Part shown: positions 9,058-18,838 of the stretch, piece after piece
Layout of the letters: every line of letters starts with the position of its first letter
How positions within the stretch are numbered: position 1 is the first letter of the stretch
Assembly (NCBI RefSeq): GCF_020532725.1
Contig: NZ_JAJAVC010000003.1
Location: 186,001 to 250,000, forward strand
DNA length: 64,000 nucleotides
Source of the DNA: Methylobacillus arboreus
GTDB taxonomy: Bacteria; Pseudomonadota; Gammaproteobacteria; Burkholderiales; Methylophilaceae
Direction: 5' to 3'
Program-made: the position numbers and the translations under genes
The notes under the pieces: generated by a model
Told to the model about the DNA's origin: nothing
Databases searched by the model: none
What the model saw: the letters and a program-made list of their open reading frames with translations, nothing else

Positions 9058-9579
9058 ATGTTAGAAGCAGCAGGCAGTAAGGCTGAAAGTCAATCGGCCC
9101 CACCAGGGGCAGCGCAAGGCGAAAACAGTGAGTTCCTTGCTTTTACGCTGGGCAGCGAGGAGTACGGAATCGATATCCTCAAGGTGCAGGAAATACGGGG
9201 TTATGAAAGTGTTACCCGGATTGTCAACGCCCCCGAGTTTATCAAAGGGGTGATCAACCTGCGCGGCATTATCGTGCCTATCGTCGATATGCGGATCAGA
9301 TTCAAGCTGGGTTCGCCTACCTATGACCAGTTTACCGTCGTGATCATCCTCAACATCAATGGTCGTGTCACCGGGATCGTGGTGGATAGCGTATCGGATG
9401 TCACTACGCTGAGTCCACAGCAGATCAAGCCGGCACCAGAAATGGGGTCTATCCTCAGCACGGATTACCTGATCGGGCTGGGAACGTTGGATGACCGGAT
9501 GTTGATTCTGATCGATATTGACAAATTAATGACCAGTTCAGAAATGGGACTGATCGAGACTATTGTGGCAGACATTTAA
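9058..9579 (+). CDS. cheW: Chemotaxis coupling protein CheW
   Basis: The 173-residue protein starts 12 nt after the cheA stop behind AGAGG. It has a CheW SH3-like domain: [39 protein letters not shown] and [13 protein letters not shown]. It bridges chemoreceptors and CheA. The N-terminal 20 residues are a polar extension. The two receptors that follow are its likely partners. Confidence 0.96.
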   Translation: MLEAAGSKAESQSAPPGAAQGENSEFLAFTLGSEEYGIDILKVQEIRGYESVTRIVNAPEFIKGVINLRGIIVPIVDMRIRFKLGSPTYDQFTVVIILNINGRVTGIVVDSVSDVTTLSPQQIKPAPEMGSILSTDYLIGLGTLDDRMLILIDIDKLMTSSEMGLIETIVADI

Positions 9580-9638
9580 TAACTATAACGACAAAAGTTT
9601 GAACTAAAAAATTGAACTAAGAAGGGCGGAGACGAGAA

Positions 9639-11318
9639 ATGAAGCTACTGAATCCATTAATGAATTATATGTACAGCCTGAAGATTACCAAGCGCCTTGT
9701 GATTGGTTTCGGGACGTTGCTGGTATTGCTGGCCGTCATTGTGGTGCTCAGCATTGGCTTGATGACATCCATGAGCAGTCGGACTAATGCGATTGTGGAA
9801 GAGTCGGCTGCCAGGCAGGCGATGCTCAATGATTGGAAGCTGTATACCAATATGAACATCATCAATGCAGTGTCCTATATGAGAAATCGCAGCAAGGACC
9901 AAGAAGCATACTTCCAGGAAAGAATGGATGAGTATTCCCAAGAGGTGGACAAGTTGCAGTCTCAAGTGATCGAGTCCATGAAGGGTGAGGAGTACCAGCC
10001 TTTTCTGCAAAAAATCCAGGATGCGCGAGAGCAATACCGGTCGATACGTGCCGATGCTTTCAAGGTGCGGGTAGCACTCAATATTCGGGTAGCCGCCTTT
10101 GAGAACTGGCTCACGAATGAACAAGTCAGCCTGGAAGAAAAACGCAATGTGAGCAATAAATTGCTTGCTGACGAAAAAGACTTCTATGCAAGCATTGACC
10201 AGAGCTTCCAGCTTGCACGCACTGCATATCAGGGTGCAGTGGACGAGCTCTTGCAGCATGAGCGTGCAAGGTCACTGGAGCTTGCTGAAGCCAACAGGAG
10301 CGCCAGTAACCAGGGCCGGATCCTGGTGGTGGTGCTTGGCCTGGTTGCGATTCTGTTGGGCGTGGTATTCGCCCGGGTCATCACAGTGTCCATTGTTGAG
10401 CCGATCAATTATGGCATTCGCGTCATCGGGCGCGTCTCAAAAGGCGACCTTGCGCCAAGGCAAAATGATTTGCTCGACATGATTGATGAAAATGCAGCTG
10501 ATGAACCAGGCAAGTTGTTGGTTGGTATCCGATTCATGGTCCAGGAGTTGCGCAAACTCGTTACTGAAGTGCGTGGCAGCACCGACACCATGCTGGTGGC
10601 TACCAGTGAGATTGCTTCCGGCAATGCCGACCTTTCCTCTCGTACCGAATCCCAGGCTTCAAGCCTGGAAGAAACAGCCAGCTCCATGGAAGAGCTGACC
10701 TCTACCGTACGGCAGAATGCTGACAATGCAAGGCAGGCCAACCAATTGGTGATTACTGCTTCAGAGTCTGCGGTACGCGGCGGGCAGGTAGTGGACCAAG
10801 TTGTCAACACCATGGGCTCAATCAAGGAAAGCTCCCGCAAGATTGTCGATATCATTGGCGTGATTGACGGCATTGCATTCCAGACCAATATCCTGGCCCT
10901 GAACGCGGCGGTGGAGGCTGCACGTGCGGGTGAGCAAGGGCGTGGTTTTGCTGTGGTTGCGAGTGAAGTGCGTAACCTGGCCCAACGTTCGGCTGCGGCT
11001 GCAAAAGAAATCAAGGGCCTTATTGGCGATTCAGTAGAAAAGGTGGATGTCGGCAATAAATTGGTGGATCAGGCCGGCGCCACGATGAGCGAGATTGTGA
11101 ATTCGGTTCAACGTGTCGCTGACATCATGGGTGAAATTACCTCTGCCAGCCAGGAGCAAAGCTCGGGCATTGAGCAAGTCAATATTGCGGTTGGGCAGAT
11201 GGATGAAATGACACAGCAGAATGCTGCATTGGTTGAGCAAGCAGCCGCCGCTGCCGAAAGTCTGGAGGAACAGGCGCAGAAACTGTCATCCACAGTCAGT
11301 GTTTTCAAAATTAATTAA
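9639..11318 (+). CDS. Methyl-accepting chemotaxis protein with periplasmic four-helix sensor
   Basis: The protein has 559 residues. A membrane segment at about 18-42 is followed by a periplasmic helical region of 4HB type (about 45-215), a second membrane segment ([19 protein letters not shown]), a HAMP domain and the cytoplasmic signalling hairpin. The tip reads [20 protein letters not shown]. It ends in VFKIN and lacks a CheR-tethering pentapeptide, so adaptation probably depends on the tailed receptor that follows. The ligand is not evident. Confidence 0.94.
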   Translation: MKLLNPLMNYMYSLKITKRLVIGFGTLLVLLAVIVVLSIGLMTSMSSRTNAIVEESAARQAMLNDWKLYTNMNIINAVSYMRNRSKDQEAYFQERMDEYSQEVDKLQSQVIESMKGEEYQPFLQKIQDAREQYRSIRADAFKVRVALNIRVAAFENWLTNEQVSLEEKRNVSNKLLADEKDFYASIDQSFQLARTAYQGAVDELLQHERARSLELAEANRSASNQGRILVVVLGLVAILLGVVFARVITVSIVEPINYGIRVIGRVSKGDLAPRQNDLLDMIDENAADEPGKLLVGIRFMVQELRKLVTEVRGSTDTMLVATSEIASGNADLSSRTESQASSLEETASSMEELTSTVRQNADNARQANQLVITASESAVRGGQVVDQVVNTMGSIKESSRKIVDIIGVIDGIAFQTNILALNAAVEAARAGEQGRGFAVVASEVRNLAQRSAAAAKEIKGLIGDSVEKVDVGNKLVDQAGATMSEIVNSVQRVADIMGEITSASQEQSSGIEQVNIAVGQMDEMTQQNAALVEQAAAAAESLEEQAQKLSSTVSVFKIN

Positions 11319-11366
11319 AAATAAATAAAAAAGTACTTGTTTCGTTAAAAGGCAGAAAAACGCACA

Positions 11367-11393
11367 CAGGGCGGATTTACGGAATCCGCCCTG
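11367..11393. promoter_or_regulatory. Stem-loop between the two chemoreceptor genes
   Basis: Arms cagggcggatt (11367-11377) and aatccgccctg (11383-11393) form an 11-bp perfect stem with a 5-nt loop. It ends 6 nt before the AGGAG (11399-11403) of the next gene and is followed by GATATC, not a T-run. It may partly terminate or stabilise mRNA between the two receptor genes, or affect translation of the second. Confidence 0.5.
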
Positions 11394-11412
11394 ATATCAG
11401 GAGAACAGTAAT

Positions 11413-13224
11413 ATGCGTGTCAACATGCCTGTAACTACCAATGAGTATTTGCTGCAAGACGGTGAGTCCATTCTTTCCACCACCGACTTGCAAGGGCGAA
11501 TTACTTATATCAACCAGGATTTCATCCGGGTCAGCGGCTTTACTGAAGAAGAGCTGATAGGCGCTCCTCATAATATTGTGCGACATCCAGATATGCCGCC
11601 CGAGGCCTTTGCCGATATGTGGGATACGCTGAAGGCAGGTTCGCCGTGGACCGGAATGGTGAAGAACCGCCGCAAGAATGGCGATTATTACTGGGTCATG
11701 GCAAATGCAACACCCATGCGTCAGAACGGTAACGTCGTGGGATATATGTCTGTGCGGGTGAAGCCCACACGCCAGCAGGTGGAAAATGCATCGCGTATTT
11801 ATGCGCGCCTGCGTGAAAGCAAGCATCACGGTCTCAAGCTATACCGTGGTGAAATCCTGAAAACGGATGTGATATCCAGGATAAGAAGGGCAATGCAAAT
11901 GACGTTGAAAACACGAGTGGCAGCGACGGCACTTGCCACGGTTCTGGCGATGATCATTGTGATTGTGGCAACGTTGAGTGGGTTAGGCTCAACGTTTGTG
12001 ATCGGTGGTGCATTGGTTGCCATTGTGGCGGCTGTGAGCCTGGCTGTTTCGCTTTCTGCTTCCGTGATCCGGCCTCTGCGCGAGGCGACGGATATTGCCA
12101 ACGCGCTTGCGAGCGGCGATCTCTCGCATAAGTTCAGTAGCGCCAAGACTGATGAAACCGGGATGTTGTTGCGCGCGCTCAATCAGATGAATGTCAACAT
12201 TGTGGCGATGATTTCCGATATCCGTACCAATGTGCAGCGGATTAATACGGGTGTGAGTGAGATTGCCAAAGGCAATAATGACTTGTCGGCACGCACCGAA
12301 TCACAGGCCAGCTCGCTGGAGGAAACTGCCAGTTCCATGGAGGAACTGGCTTCTACCGTGAAGCAGAATGCCGATAACGCCCGGCAAGCCAACCAGTTGG
12401 TCATATCTGCTTCCAGTGTGGCTGCGCGCGGCGGAGAGGTTATTGGTGAAGCAAGGGATAGAATGCGTTTGATCAGTGAGTCTGCCAACAAAATTTCAGA
12501 CATTATCGGCGTCATTGACGGTATTGCCTTCCAAACCAATATCCTGGCATTGAATGCCGCCGTCGAAGCTGCACGCGCTGGTGAGCAGGGCCGCGGGTTT
12601 GCTGTCGTCGCGGCGGAGGTACGCAATCTCGCACACCGTTCAGCTGCGGCCGCCAAGGAAATCAAGGGCTTGATTTCTGACTCGGTAGAGCGTGTTGAAG
12701 CCGGGGTGGTGTTTGTTGACCAGGCAGGGACTACCATGTCAGAAATTGTGGCTTCCGTGCGCAGTGTCACCGATATCATGGCCGAGATTTCCGCGGCCTC
12801 CACTGAACAAAGTTCAGGCATAGACCAGGTCAACCATGCCGTGAATGACATGGATGAGGTGACGCAGCGTAATGCTGCGCTGGTTGAGGAGTCCGCGGCT
12901 GCGGCAGAAGATTTGAAAAGCGATGTTTTACAGCTTGAGCGTGCGGCAAGTGTGTTCAAGCTAGGCAGTGGGATGGATGCCAGGTTGGAACAACAGGCTG
13001 CCCTTGCTAAGACCAAGCCAGCGTCCAATACGGCTGCGCCGGCATCAAAGCCTAAAGCCGAGCTTGTGCAAGCAGCCCCAGCCAAAGCTAAAGTTGTCGC
13101 AGCAAAAACGACGAATATAAAAAGTAGGGATCCTATCGCTCCGTCTGCATCTACACCCAAGGTTGTGCCTGCCAAAAAAGTCATTGGGTCGGACCTCTCC
13201 AGCGATGAGTGGGAAGAGTTTTAA
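11413..13224 (+). CDS. PAS-containing (Aer-like) chemoreceptor with CheR-tether tail
   Basis: The protein has 603 residues. An N-terminal PAS domain (about 10-125; TDLQGRITYINQDFIRVSGF, HPDMPPEAFADMW) resembles the FAD-binding PAS of Aer. A hydrophobic hairpin of about 40 residues (about 160-220), HAMP and a signalling hairpin ([18 protein letters not shown]) follow. An alanine/lysine/proline-rich linker then ends in DEWEEF. The final pentapeptide resembles the NWETF-type CheR/CheB docking tail. Energy or redox taxis is inferred from the PAS type. Confidence 0.92.
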   Translation: MRVNMPVTTNEYLLQDGESILSTTDLQGRITYINQDFIRVSGFTEEELIGAPHNIVRHPDMPPEAFADMWDTLKAGSPWTGMVKNRRKNGDYYWVMANATPMRQNGNVVGYMSVRVKPTRQQVENASRIYARLRESKHHGLKLYRGEILKTDVISRIRRAMQMTLKTRVAATALATVLAMIIVIVATLSGLGSTFVIGGALVAIVAAVSLAVSLSASVIRPLREATDIANALASGDLSHKFSSAKTDETGMLLRALNQMNVNIVAMISDIRTNVQRINTGVSEIAKGNNDLSARTESQASSLEETASSMEELASTVKQNADNARQANQLVISASSVAARGGEVIGEARDRMRLISESANKISDIIGVIDGIAFQTNILALNAAVEAARAGEQGRGFAVVAAEVRNLAHRSAAAAKEIKGLISDSVERVEAGVVFVDQAGTTMSEIVASVRSVTDIMAEISAASTEQSSGIDQVNHAVNDMDEVTQRNAALVEESAAAAEDLKSDVLQLERAASVFKLGSGMDARLEQQAALAKTKPASNTAAPASKPKAELVQAAPAKAKVVAAKTTNIKSRDPIAPSASTPKVVPAKKVIGSDLSSDEWEEF

Positions 13225-13252
13225 CAGCGCTTATGCAGAGGGAATTGCGTAA

Positions 13253-14104
13253 TTGAATCCAAGCACAGCAAGCAAATCAAATTCAGGCAAGGAGTTTGAC
13301 TTTACGGAGGAGGATTTTGCGCGTGTGCGCAAAATGATTTACCAGGCTGCGGGAATTTCTCTTTCTGAATCCAAGCACGAAATGGTCTATAGCCGTCTTG
13401 CCAGACGGTTGCGTGCTACTGGAATTTCCAGCTTCCAGCGTTACCTTGATGCTTTGGAGAACCAGTCTGGCTCTGAGGAGTGGGAGGCATTTACCAATGC
13501 GCTGACCACCAATCTGACATCATTCTTTCGTGAACACCATCATTTCCCTATTCTGACAGAACACATCCGCAAAGTTTCCCAACCGATTTCAATCTGGTGC
13601 TGCGCGAGTTCCACCGGGGAGGAGCCTTATAGTCTCGCTATCACGGCATGTGAAGCATTTGGCAGCCTGCGCCCACCGGTCGAGATCATTGCCACGGATA
13701 TTGATACGAATGTGTTGGCGACAGCGGCGGCAGGTATCTATAACCATGACCGCATAGAGAAACTGTCAATGGAGCAGAAGAAAAAGTTCTTTCTCAGAGG
13801 CACAGGCAGCCAGCAAGGCTTGGTGCGGGTTCGTGATGATCTGCGCAAGCTCATTACATTCAAGCCCTTGAACCTGCTTGGCGGCAGCTGGCCGCTAAGC
13901 GGACAGTTCGATGCCATATTCTGCCGCAATGTCATGATCTATTTCGACAAGCCGACACAGGCCGCGATTCTCAAGCGTTTTGTACCATTGATGAAGCCCG
14001 ATGGGTTGCTTTTTGCCGGACATTCTGAAAACTTCCTTTATGCGACCGATGCATTCAGGCTCCTAGGCAAGACGGTATATACCCTCAGTCAACGAGGAGG
14101 CTGA
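13253..14104 (+). CDS. cheR: Chemoreceptor methyltransferase CheR
   Basis: The 283-residue protein has the CheR N-terminal helical domain and a SAM methyltransferase domain (ISIWCCASSTGEEPYSLAI; ATDIDTNVLATA; FDAIFCRNVMIYFD). It methylates receptor glutamates and probably binds the WEEF tail of the receptor just upstream. The start is TTG 13253, with GAGGGA 9 nt before it; no ATG precedes the conserved N-terminus. It begins 28 nt after the receptor stop. Confidence 0.95.
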   Translation: MNPSTASKSNSGKEFDFTEEDFARVRKMIYQAAGISLSESKHEMVYSRLARRLRATGISSFQRYLDALENQSGSEEWEAFTNALTTNLTSFFREHHHFPILTEHIRKVSQPISIWCCASSTGEEPYSLAITACEAFGSLRPPVEIIATDIDTNVLATAAAGIYNHDRIEKLSMEQKKKFFLRGTGSQQGLVRVRDDLRKLITFKPLNLLGGSWPLSGQFDAIFCRNVMIYFDKPTQAAILKRFVPLMKPDGLLFAGHSENFLYATDAFRLLGKTVYTLSQRGG

Positions 14105-14106
14105 AT

Positions 14107-14718
14107 ATGGTCAATGCTATAGACGAACAGTTGGCTACCAACCTGTATTTTGACAAGACTTTCAATTGCGAGGCTGCCAAGATATTGCCTGGGGAGTATT
14201 ACACAACCAATAGGGATATTGTGATTGTGACAGTGTTGGGTTCTTGTGTATCGGCATGCATTCGCGACAGGGTGTCGGGTATTGGCGGCATGAATCATTT
14301 CATGCTGCCAGAAGGCAGTCCGGCAGATGCCAACAACCCGATCTCGGAGTCGGCCCGTTATGGTACTTACGCAATGGAAGTATTGATCAATCAGTTGCTC
14401 AAGGGAGGTGCCCGTCGCGAAAACCTCGAGGCAAAGATTTTTGGCGGCGGGAACGTGCTGAGTGGCTTCACCTCCATCAATATCGGCGAGAAAAATGCCG
14501 CGTTTGTACGCAAATATCTGAAGAACGAGAATATTCGGGTGGTAGGCGAGGACCTGAATGATGTTTATCCGCGCAAGGTGTATTTCTTTCCAAGAACCGG
14601 GCGCGTATTAGTGAAAAAGTTGAAGCAACTGCACAATAACACCTTGATTACGCGCGAGGAAACCTACGCGAAAAAACTCAAGACGGACAAGGTGGCTGGC
14701 GATGTGGAGTTGTTCTAG
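14107..14718 (+). CDS. cheD: Chemoreceptor glutamine deamidase CheD
   Basis: The protein has 203 residues and starts 2 nt after the cheR stop, with GAGGAGG inside the cheR end. The catalytic cysteine and histidine of CheD are seen in VTVLGSCVSACIRD and GGMNHFMLP. CheD deamidates receptor glutamines to glutamates. The C-terminus reads VAGDVELF, nearly the same as the tail of the CheZ-like protein at 5644 (GDIELF). No CheC gene, the usual CheD partner, is seen in this window. Confidence 0.95.
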   Translation: MVNAIDEQLATNLYFDKTFNCEAAKILPGEYYTTNRDIVIVTVLGSCVSACIRDRVSGIGGMNHFMLPEGSPADANNPISESARYGTYAMEVLINQLLKGGARRENLEAKIFGGGNVLSGFTSINIGEKNAAFVRKYLKNENIRVVGEDLNDVYPRKVYFFPRTGRVLVKKLKQLHNNTLITREETYAKKLKTDKVAGDVELF

Positions 14719-14776
14719 CAGGTGGTGACTGGGAGGAGACCAGATGCCAAGCAATAACTAAATAAAAGGCAATGTC

Positions 14777-15844
14777 ATGACCATAAAAGTTCTTATCATT
14801 GATGACTCGGCGCTGATTCGCAGCCTGCTGACTGAAATTATCAATCAGCAGCCAGATTTGGAAGTGGTTGGTGCTGCGCCTGATCCTTTGATCGCACGTG
14901 AAATGATCAAGCAGAAAAATCCGGATGTGCTTACGCTGGATGTAGAAATGCCTAAAATGGATGGCCTGGATTTTCTTGAACGCTTGATGCGTTTACGCCC
15001 AACGCCGGTGGTGATGATTTCATCGCTGACCGAGCGTGGCTCGGAAATTACCATGCGTGCCATGGAGTTGGGGGCAGTTGATTTTATTACCAAGCCGAAA
15101 ATGTCGATCGCCAGCGGCATGCATGAATATAGTGAATTGATTGCCGACAAGATAAGGACAGCTTCCAAGGCCCGACTGATTGCGCGCAAGCCGGTCGTTG
15201 CAAATGGAAGCGGAAGTGGTTTGCCAGCGGTGGGCAATCCCCTGATCAGTAGCGAGAAACTGATTATTGTTGGCGCATCTACCGGTGGTACGGAGGCCAT
15301 TAAGTCCTTTTTGATGCAAATGCCATCGGACTGCCCTGGCATCCTGATAACCCAGCATATGCCGGCCGGCTTTACCCAATCGTTTGCCAATCGGCTTGAC
15401 GGCTTGTGCAAAATCTCGGTGCAAGAAGCGAAAGGTGGTGAGCGCATCCTGCCTGGGCATGCCTATATTGCTCCGGGACATTCACACCTGTTGCTTTCAC
15501 GGAGCGGTGCCAACTATGTCACCCAGCTGGATGATGGGCCGCCTGTCAGCCGGCATAAGCCATCCGTGGATGTCTTGTTCAGTTCTGCCGCAAGTAGCGC
15601 AGGCAAGAATGCAATTGGTGTTATTCTCACGGGCATGGGTAAGGATGGTGCGGACGGCATGCTGAAAATGAAGCAGGCTGGTGCATATAACTTTGCCCAG
15701 GATGAGGCGAGTTGTGTCGTATTTGGCATGCCGAAAGAGGCGATTGCGGCAGGCGGTGTTGATGAAGTGAGCGCGTTGCACGAAATGCCCGGCAAGGTCT
15801 TGCAATACCTTGCCGCAAACAGCGCACGCGCGTTGCGTGTCTAA
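14777..15844 (+). CDS. cheB: Chemoreceptor methylesterase CheB
   Basis: The 355-residue protein has a receiver domain with phosphoacceptor D55 and an esterase domain with S168 and T169 (VGASTGG), H194 (TQHMPAGF) and D290 ([12 protein letters not shown]). CheB removes methyl groups from receptors when phosphorylated by CheA. A serine/glycine linker joins the two domains. It follows cheD by 58 nt and completes the cheR-cheD-cheB adaptation set. Confidence 0.96.
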   Translation: MTIKVLIIDDSALIRSLLTEIINQQPDLEVVGAAPDPLIAREMIKQKNPDVLTLDVEMPKMDGLDFLERLMRLRPTPVVMISSLTERGSEITMRAMELGAVDFITKPKMSIASGMHEYSELIADKIRTASKARLIARKPVVANGSGSGLPAVGNPLISSEKLIIVGASTGGTEAIKSFLMQMPSDCPGILITQHMPAGFTQSFANRLDGLCKISVQEAKGGERILPGHAYIAPGHSHLLLSRSGANYVTQLDDGPPVSRHKPSVDVLFSSAASSAGKNAIGVILTGMGKDGADGMLKMKQAGAYNFAQDEASCVVFGMPKEAIAAGGVDEVSALHEMPGKVLQYLAANSARALRV

Positions 15845-15906
15845 TTCCAGGCATGAATGCTTGGTAATTGCGAATAGTACAAATAAAAGTTGAAATGGAG
15901 TAACGA

Positions 15907-16305
15907 ATGGCAAATCCCAATACCAAATTTCTGGTGGTCGATGACTTCTCCACCATGCGCCGCATCGTACGCAACCTGCTCAAGGAGCTGGGTTACAACA
16001 ATGTAGATGAGGCTGAAGATGGCGTAATGGCCCTGGCCAAGCTGAGAAGCGGAAATTTTGACTTTGTTGTGTCCGACTGGAACATGCCCAACATGGATGG
16101 ACTGACGATGTTGCAGCAAATACGCGCTGATCCTGCATTGTCATCGTTACCCGTGTTAATGGTGACCGCTGAAGCCAAAAAGGAAAACATCATTGCTGCC
16201 GCGCAGGCTGGTGCCAATGGCTATGTGGTGAAGCCGTTCACGGCTGCTACCCTGGATGAGAAACTCAGCAAAATCTTTGAAAAGCTTGAAAAAGCAGGGG
16301 GCTGA
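15907..16305 (+). CDS. cheY: Chemotaxis response regulator CheY (second, canonical copy)
   Basis: The 132-residue receiver keeps the E. coli CheY numbering: D12/D13, phosphoacceptor D57 ([11 protein letters not shown]), T87, Y106 and K109. It is paired with cheZ immediately downstream (1-nt gap), as in enteric bacteria, and is the better candidate for the regulator that binds the flagellar switch. A GGAG lies at 15897-15900. Confidence 0.96.
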   Translation: MANPNTKFLVVDDFSTMRRIVRNLLKELGYNNVDEAEDGVMALAKLRSGNFDFVVSDWNMPNMDGLTMLQQIRADPALSSLPVLMVTAEAKKENIIAAAQAGANGYVVKPFTAATLDEKLSKIFEKLEKAGG

Positions 16306-16306
16306 T

Positions 16307-16975
16307 ATGAATGACTCGCTTCAAAACATACCTCATGTCCATGACGAAGCTGAGAGTTTGCAAACGCAGCATGATGAGATGTTGCATCGGATTGGTCTGC
16401 TGACTCGCAACCTCCATGAAAGTTTGCGCGGCTTGGGTTTTGACAAGTTGCTGGAGCAGGCGGCCCACGGCATACCCGATGCACGGGATCGTCTCAACTA
16501 TGTGGCAAGGATGACGGAGCAGGCAGCGGAGCGTGTGCTGAATGCGACAGATATCGCCACACCGTTGCAGGATGAATTGAATCAGGAGGCGGCCAGCCTG
16601 GAAGCGCGTTGGAAAAGCATATTGACAGTACCTTCACTCAAGAAGGACTATGATCAGGTTGCGGATGAAACCGTTGCGTTTATGACCAAGGCGGTTGGGC
16701 ATACCGATGCGACGAAAGCGCAACTGCTGGATATCATGATGGCGCAGGATTTCCAGGACCTGACTGGGCAGGTGATCAAGAAAATTACTGAGCTTGCGCA
16801 AGAGATTGAGCAACAGCTGGTACAGGTGCTGATAGACTTTTCGCCAACGACAGTTACCAAAAAAGAAGGTGACACTGGCTTGATGAACGGTCCGCAAATT
16901 AATCCAGAAGCGGCCATTGATGTTGTGGCTAGTCAGGAGCAGGTTGACGACTTGCTTGACAGCCTGGGTTTTTAA
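16307..16975 (+). CDS. cheZ: CheY phosphatase CheZ
   Basis: From ATG 16307, one base after the cheY stop, the protein has 222 residues. The active-site helix is MMAQDFQDLTGQVIKKI, with D151 and Q155 matching the catalytic pair of E. coli CheZ. The C-terminal CheY-binding peptide is VDDLLDSLGF. CheZ forms a long helical-hairpin dimer. It is the last gene of the chemotaxis run and is followed by a terminator. Confidence 0.96.
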   Translation: MNDSLQNIPHVHDEAESLQTQHDEMLHRIGLLTRNLHESLRGLGFDKLLEQAAHGIPDARDRLNYVARMTEQAAERVLNATDIATPLQDELNQEAASLEARWKSILTVPSLKKDYDQVADETVAFMTKAVGHTDATKAQLLDIMMAQDFQDLTGQVIKKITELAQEIEQQLVQVLIDFSPTTVTKKEGDTGLMNGPQINPEAAIDVVASQEQVDDLLDSLGF

Positions 16976-17228
16976 ATTTACCGCCGCTGAACTTTTCTGT
17001 ATGAGGTCGTTGTATCTGGACCTCTGGAGGTAGTAATGCTAGTCCGATTGGGCTATTGCTTATTAGATGGCAATCAGTGACTATTCTAGCTCAGCAGTAG
17101 TGAAAAAATAAAATGTGTAAAAAACACGCTTCATATCTCATTTTCAGGGGAATTCCCGTAAGGTATTCAGCTTAGCAGTAACTAAATATTGCTTAAGTTC
17201 GTGGTTAAGCAATATTAAAAAGCAAAGG

Positions 17229-17254
17229 AAGGTTGTGAAGATCACAGCCTTTTT
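17229..17254 (+). terminator. Rho-independent terminator of the chemotaxis operon
   Basis: Arms aaggttgtga (17229-17238) and tcacagcctt (17242-17251) pair with one G-U, around an AGA loop, and a T-run follows (17250-17254). It lies between convergent cheZ and the LuxR-type gene. The rest of 16976-17277 shows nothing gene-like. Confidence 0.75.
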
Positions 17255-17277
17255 GATGCGTAGAGTAGTTAAAAATA

Positions 17278-18051
17278 TTATTTGCGGAATTTGGAAACTG
17301 CTTGCGCACGATTCAGCACATTAAGCTTCTTGAATATGCGTTGCAGATGATTTTTGACAGTAAAAGCGCTGATATCAAGAATCATGCCGATTTCCTGATT
17401 GGTTTTGCCTTTGGTAACCCAGTCCATGATTTCAAGTTCTCTACCGGAAAGGATATTCAAGGTTTCATCCTTGGGCTCTGGCTCGATCTTGATAGGCGTT
17501 GGCTGTTGCTCTGGCAGGTGCTCAATTTGTCGCAACGCACTGTCGATATAGGGCAAAAGCGCTTCCAGCATAGGGCGGGAAGCCGGTGGGAAGCTTAAGT
17601 TGGAGCTAAGCAACACATAAAGGCAATCATGCCGACCACGATGATCCTTGATCGCATGGACTAGCGCTGATTTCATGTTTTTTAAGTAATAGCTTGATTC
17701 TGCATTGGAAAATTGATAGTCATGCAAAATGTTATCGGCAGCCGCAAGCGTAAAGGGTGCTTTGGCATGGTTTAGCCAATAGTTAAACAGATTTTGCAGA
17801 AATTGATTGATTTCCTGGCTGGCAATTTTGTCAGAACGTATGCCAGGAAGGGGAGAGACAATATTGAAGTATATGACTCCAAGTGAAAAGTCTCCCCAAG
17901 CCGTAATCATGATTTCATGCGGCAGGAAAATCTGGAGTTTCCCCTGCATCCAGAGAAAAAGCTCAAAGTGTGAGCGAATTCTCAAAGATTCATGCATTAA
18001 CTCAATTAACTGGCTTTTTTCAATATCGTTTAAGTTTTTATTTAGGGACAT
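17278..18051 (-). CDS. EpsA-like LuxR-family transcriptional regulator
   Basis: The protein has 257 residues. The N-terminal 190 residues form an EpsA-type sensory region. The C-terminal LuxR helix-turn-helix (about 198-257) reads LSGRELEIMDWVTKGKTNQEIG and AFTVKNHLQRIFKKLNV. It resembles EpsA, the regulator linked to exopolysaccharide and PEP-CTERM/exosortase loci in methylotrophic betaproteobacteria; this rests on family knowledge, not on a search. No polysaccharide genes lie nearby. It is divergent from the cyclic-nucleotide-binding gene, sharing a 177-bp AT-rich promoter region. Confidence 0.75.
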   Translation of the reverse strand: MSLNKNLNDIEKSQLIELMHESLRIRSHFELFLWMQGKLQIFLPHEIMITAWGDFSLGVIYFNIVSPLPGIRSDKIASQEINQFLQNLFNYWLNHAKAPFTLAAADNILHDYQFSNAESSYYLKNMKSALVHAIKDHRGRHDCLYVLLSSNLSFPPASRPMLEALLPYIDSALRQIEHLPEQQPTPIKIEPEPKDETLNILSGRELEIMDWVTKGKTNQEIGMILDISAFTVKNHLQRIFKKLNVLNRAQAVSKFRK

Positions 18052-18228
18052 GAACTCGGTTATAATTTGCTAAGCAATTCAGGTCTAATTCTTGTGTCAT
18101 ATGTATAAGCTGACATTATTATGACGTAAATAGCTTGATTGATGAGAGTTTTTGATAGCTTTTATGTGTTATGTCCATAAATATTTTACGGATATTAATG
18201 CATTCCTTTAGTTAAAGGCAAAAATTAC

Positions 18229-18735
18229 ATGTATCCCGATCTGGTGCATTTAGGTGGTGCTGACAAATACGTCGAGGAAATCCTTGAGATTGTTAATACA
18301 ATCAAGCTGTTCGGGGATTTTACTGATGAGGAAGTTCGCTATTTATGCTCCTATATGCAATGCTATGCCGCTCCCCGGGACTGTCAGTTACTGACGGAGG
18401 GCGATGCGGGCGATTACCTTCTTCTGATTTTGACCGGCGAAGTGAATGTCATCAAAGACATTCCGACTAAAGGAATACAAACCATTGCCAAGGTCAGCGC
18501 AGGCGCTATCATCGGTGAAATGTCCCTAGTTGATGGCTTGCCACGGTCGGCGAGTTGTGTCACCAGCTTGCCCACCGATTTTGCAGTGCTGACTCGTGAC
18601 TCTCTTTATCAGTTGCTTGCCAATATGCCCAAGCTGGGAAATAAAGTATTGGTCAGATTGCTGCAATTGCTTACCGCTCGTTTCCGTGAGAGTTCTGATA
18701 GATTCCTTCCAAAAACGCTAGGCGAATTGATTTGA
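18229..18735 (+). CDS. Cyclic-nucleotide-binding domain protein without a DNA-binding domain
   Basis: The 168-residue protein is one CRP-type beta-roll (about 30-150): LLTEGDAGDYLLLILTGEVNV and the phosphate-cassette region GAIIGEMSLVDGLPRSASC. It ends without a helix-turn-helix, so it is not a transcription factor of CRP type. Whether it binds cAMP or c-di-GMP cannot be read. It lies opposite the EpsA-like gene, which suggests a shared role in surface or polysaccharide control. A strong terminator follows. Confidence 0.8.
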   Translation: MYPDLVHLGGADKYVEEILEIVNTIKLFGDFTDEEVRYLCSYMQCYAAPRDCQLLTEGDAGDYLLLILTGEVNVIKDIPTKGIQTIAKVSAGAIIGEMSLVDGLPRSASCVTSLPTDFAVLTRDSLYQLLANMPKLGNKVLVRLLQLLTARFRESSDRFLPKTLGELI

Positions 18736-18797
18736 CCGAAAATGCCTGCGTTACGGACCATTCTGGTTGGGAAAGTTGAATAGCGCGCTAAAAATAA

Positions 18798-18838
18798 AGT
18801 CATAAAAAAATCCCGCATCGCGGGATTTTTTTATGACT
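18798..18838. terminator. Strong bidirectional terminator
   Basis: A perfect 19-bp inverted repeat (18798-18816 and 18820-18838) with a 3-nt loop has a GC core (tcccgc/gcggga), seven A on the left and seven T on the right. It ends the cyclic-nucleotide-binding gene and could also work on the other strand. Confidence 0.92.

Noticed and set aside
12183-13184. Minus-strand open frame of about 330 codons opposite the PAS receptor
   Set aside because: Low-complexity Ser/Ala/Thr sequence produced by the receptor codons.
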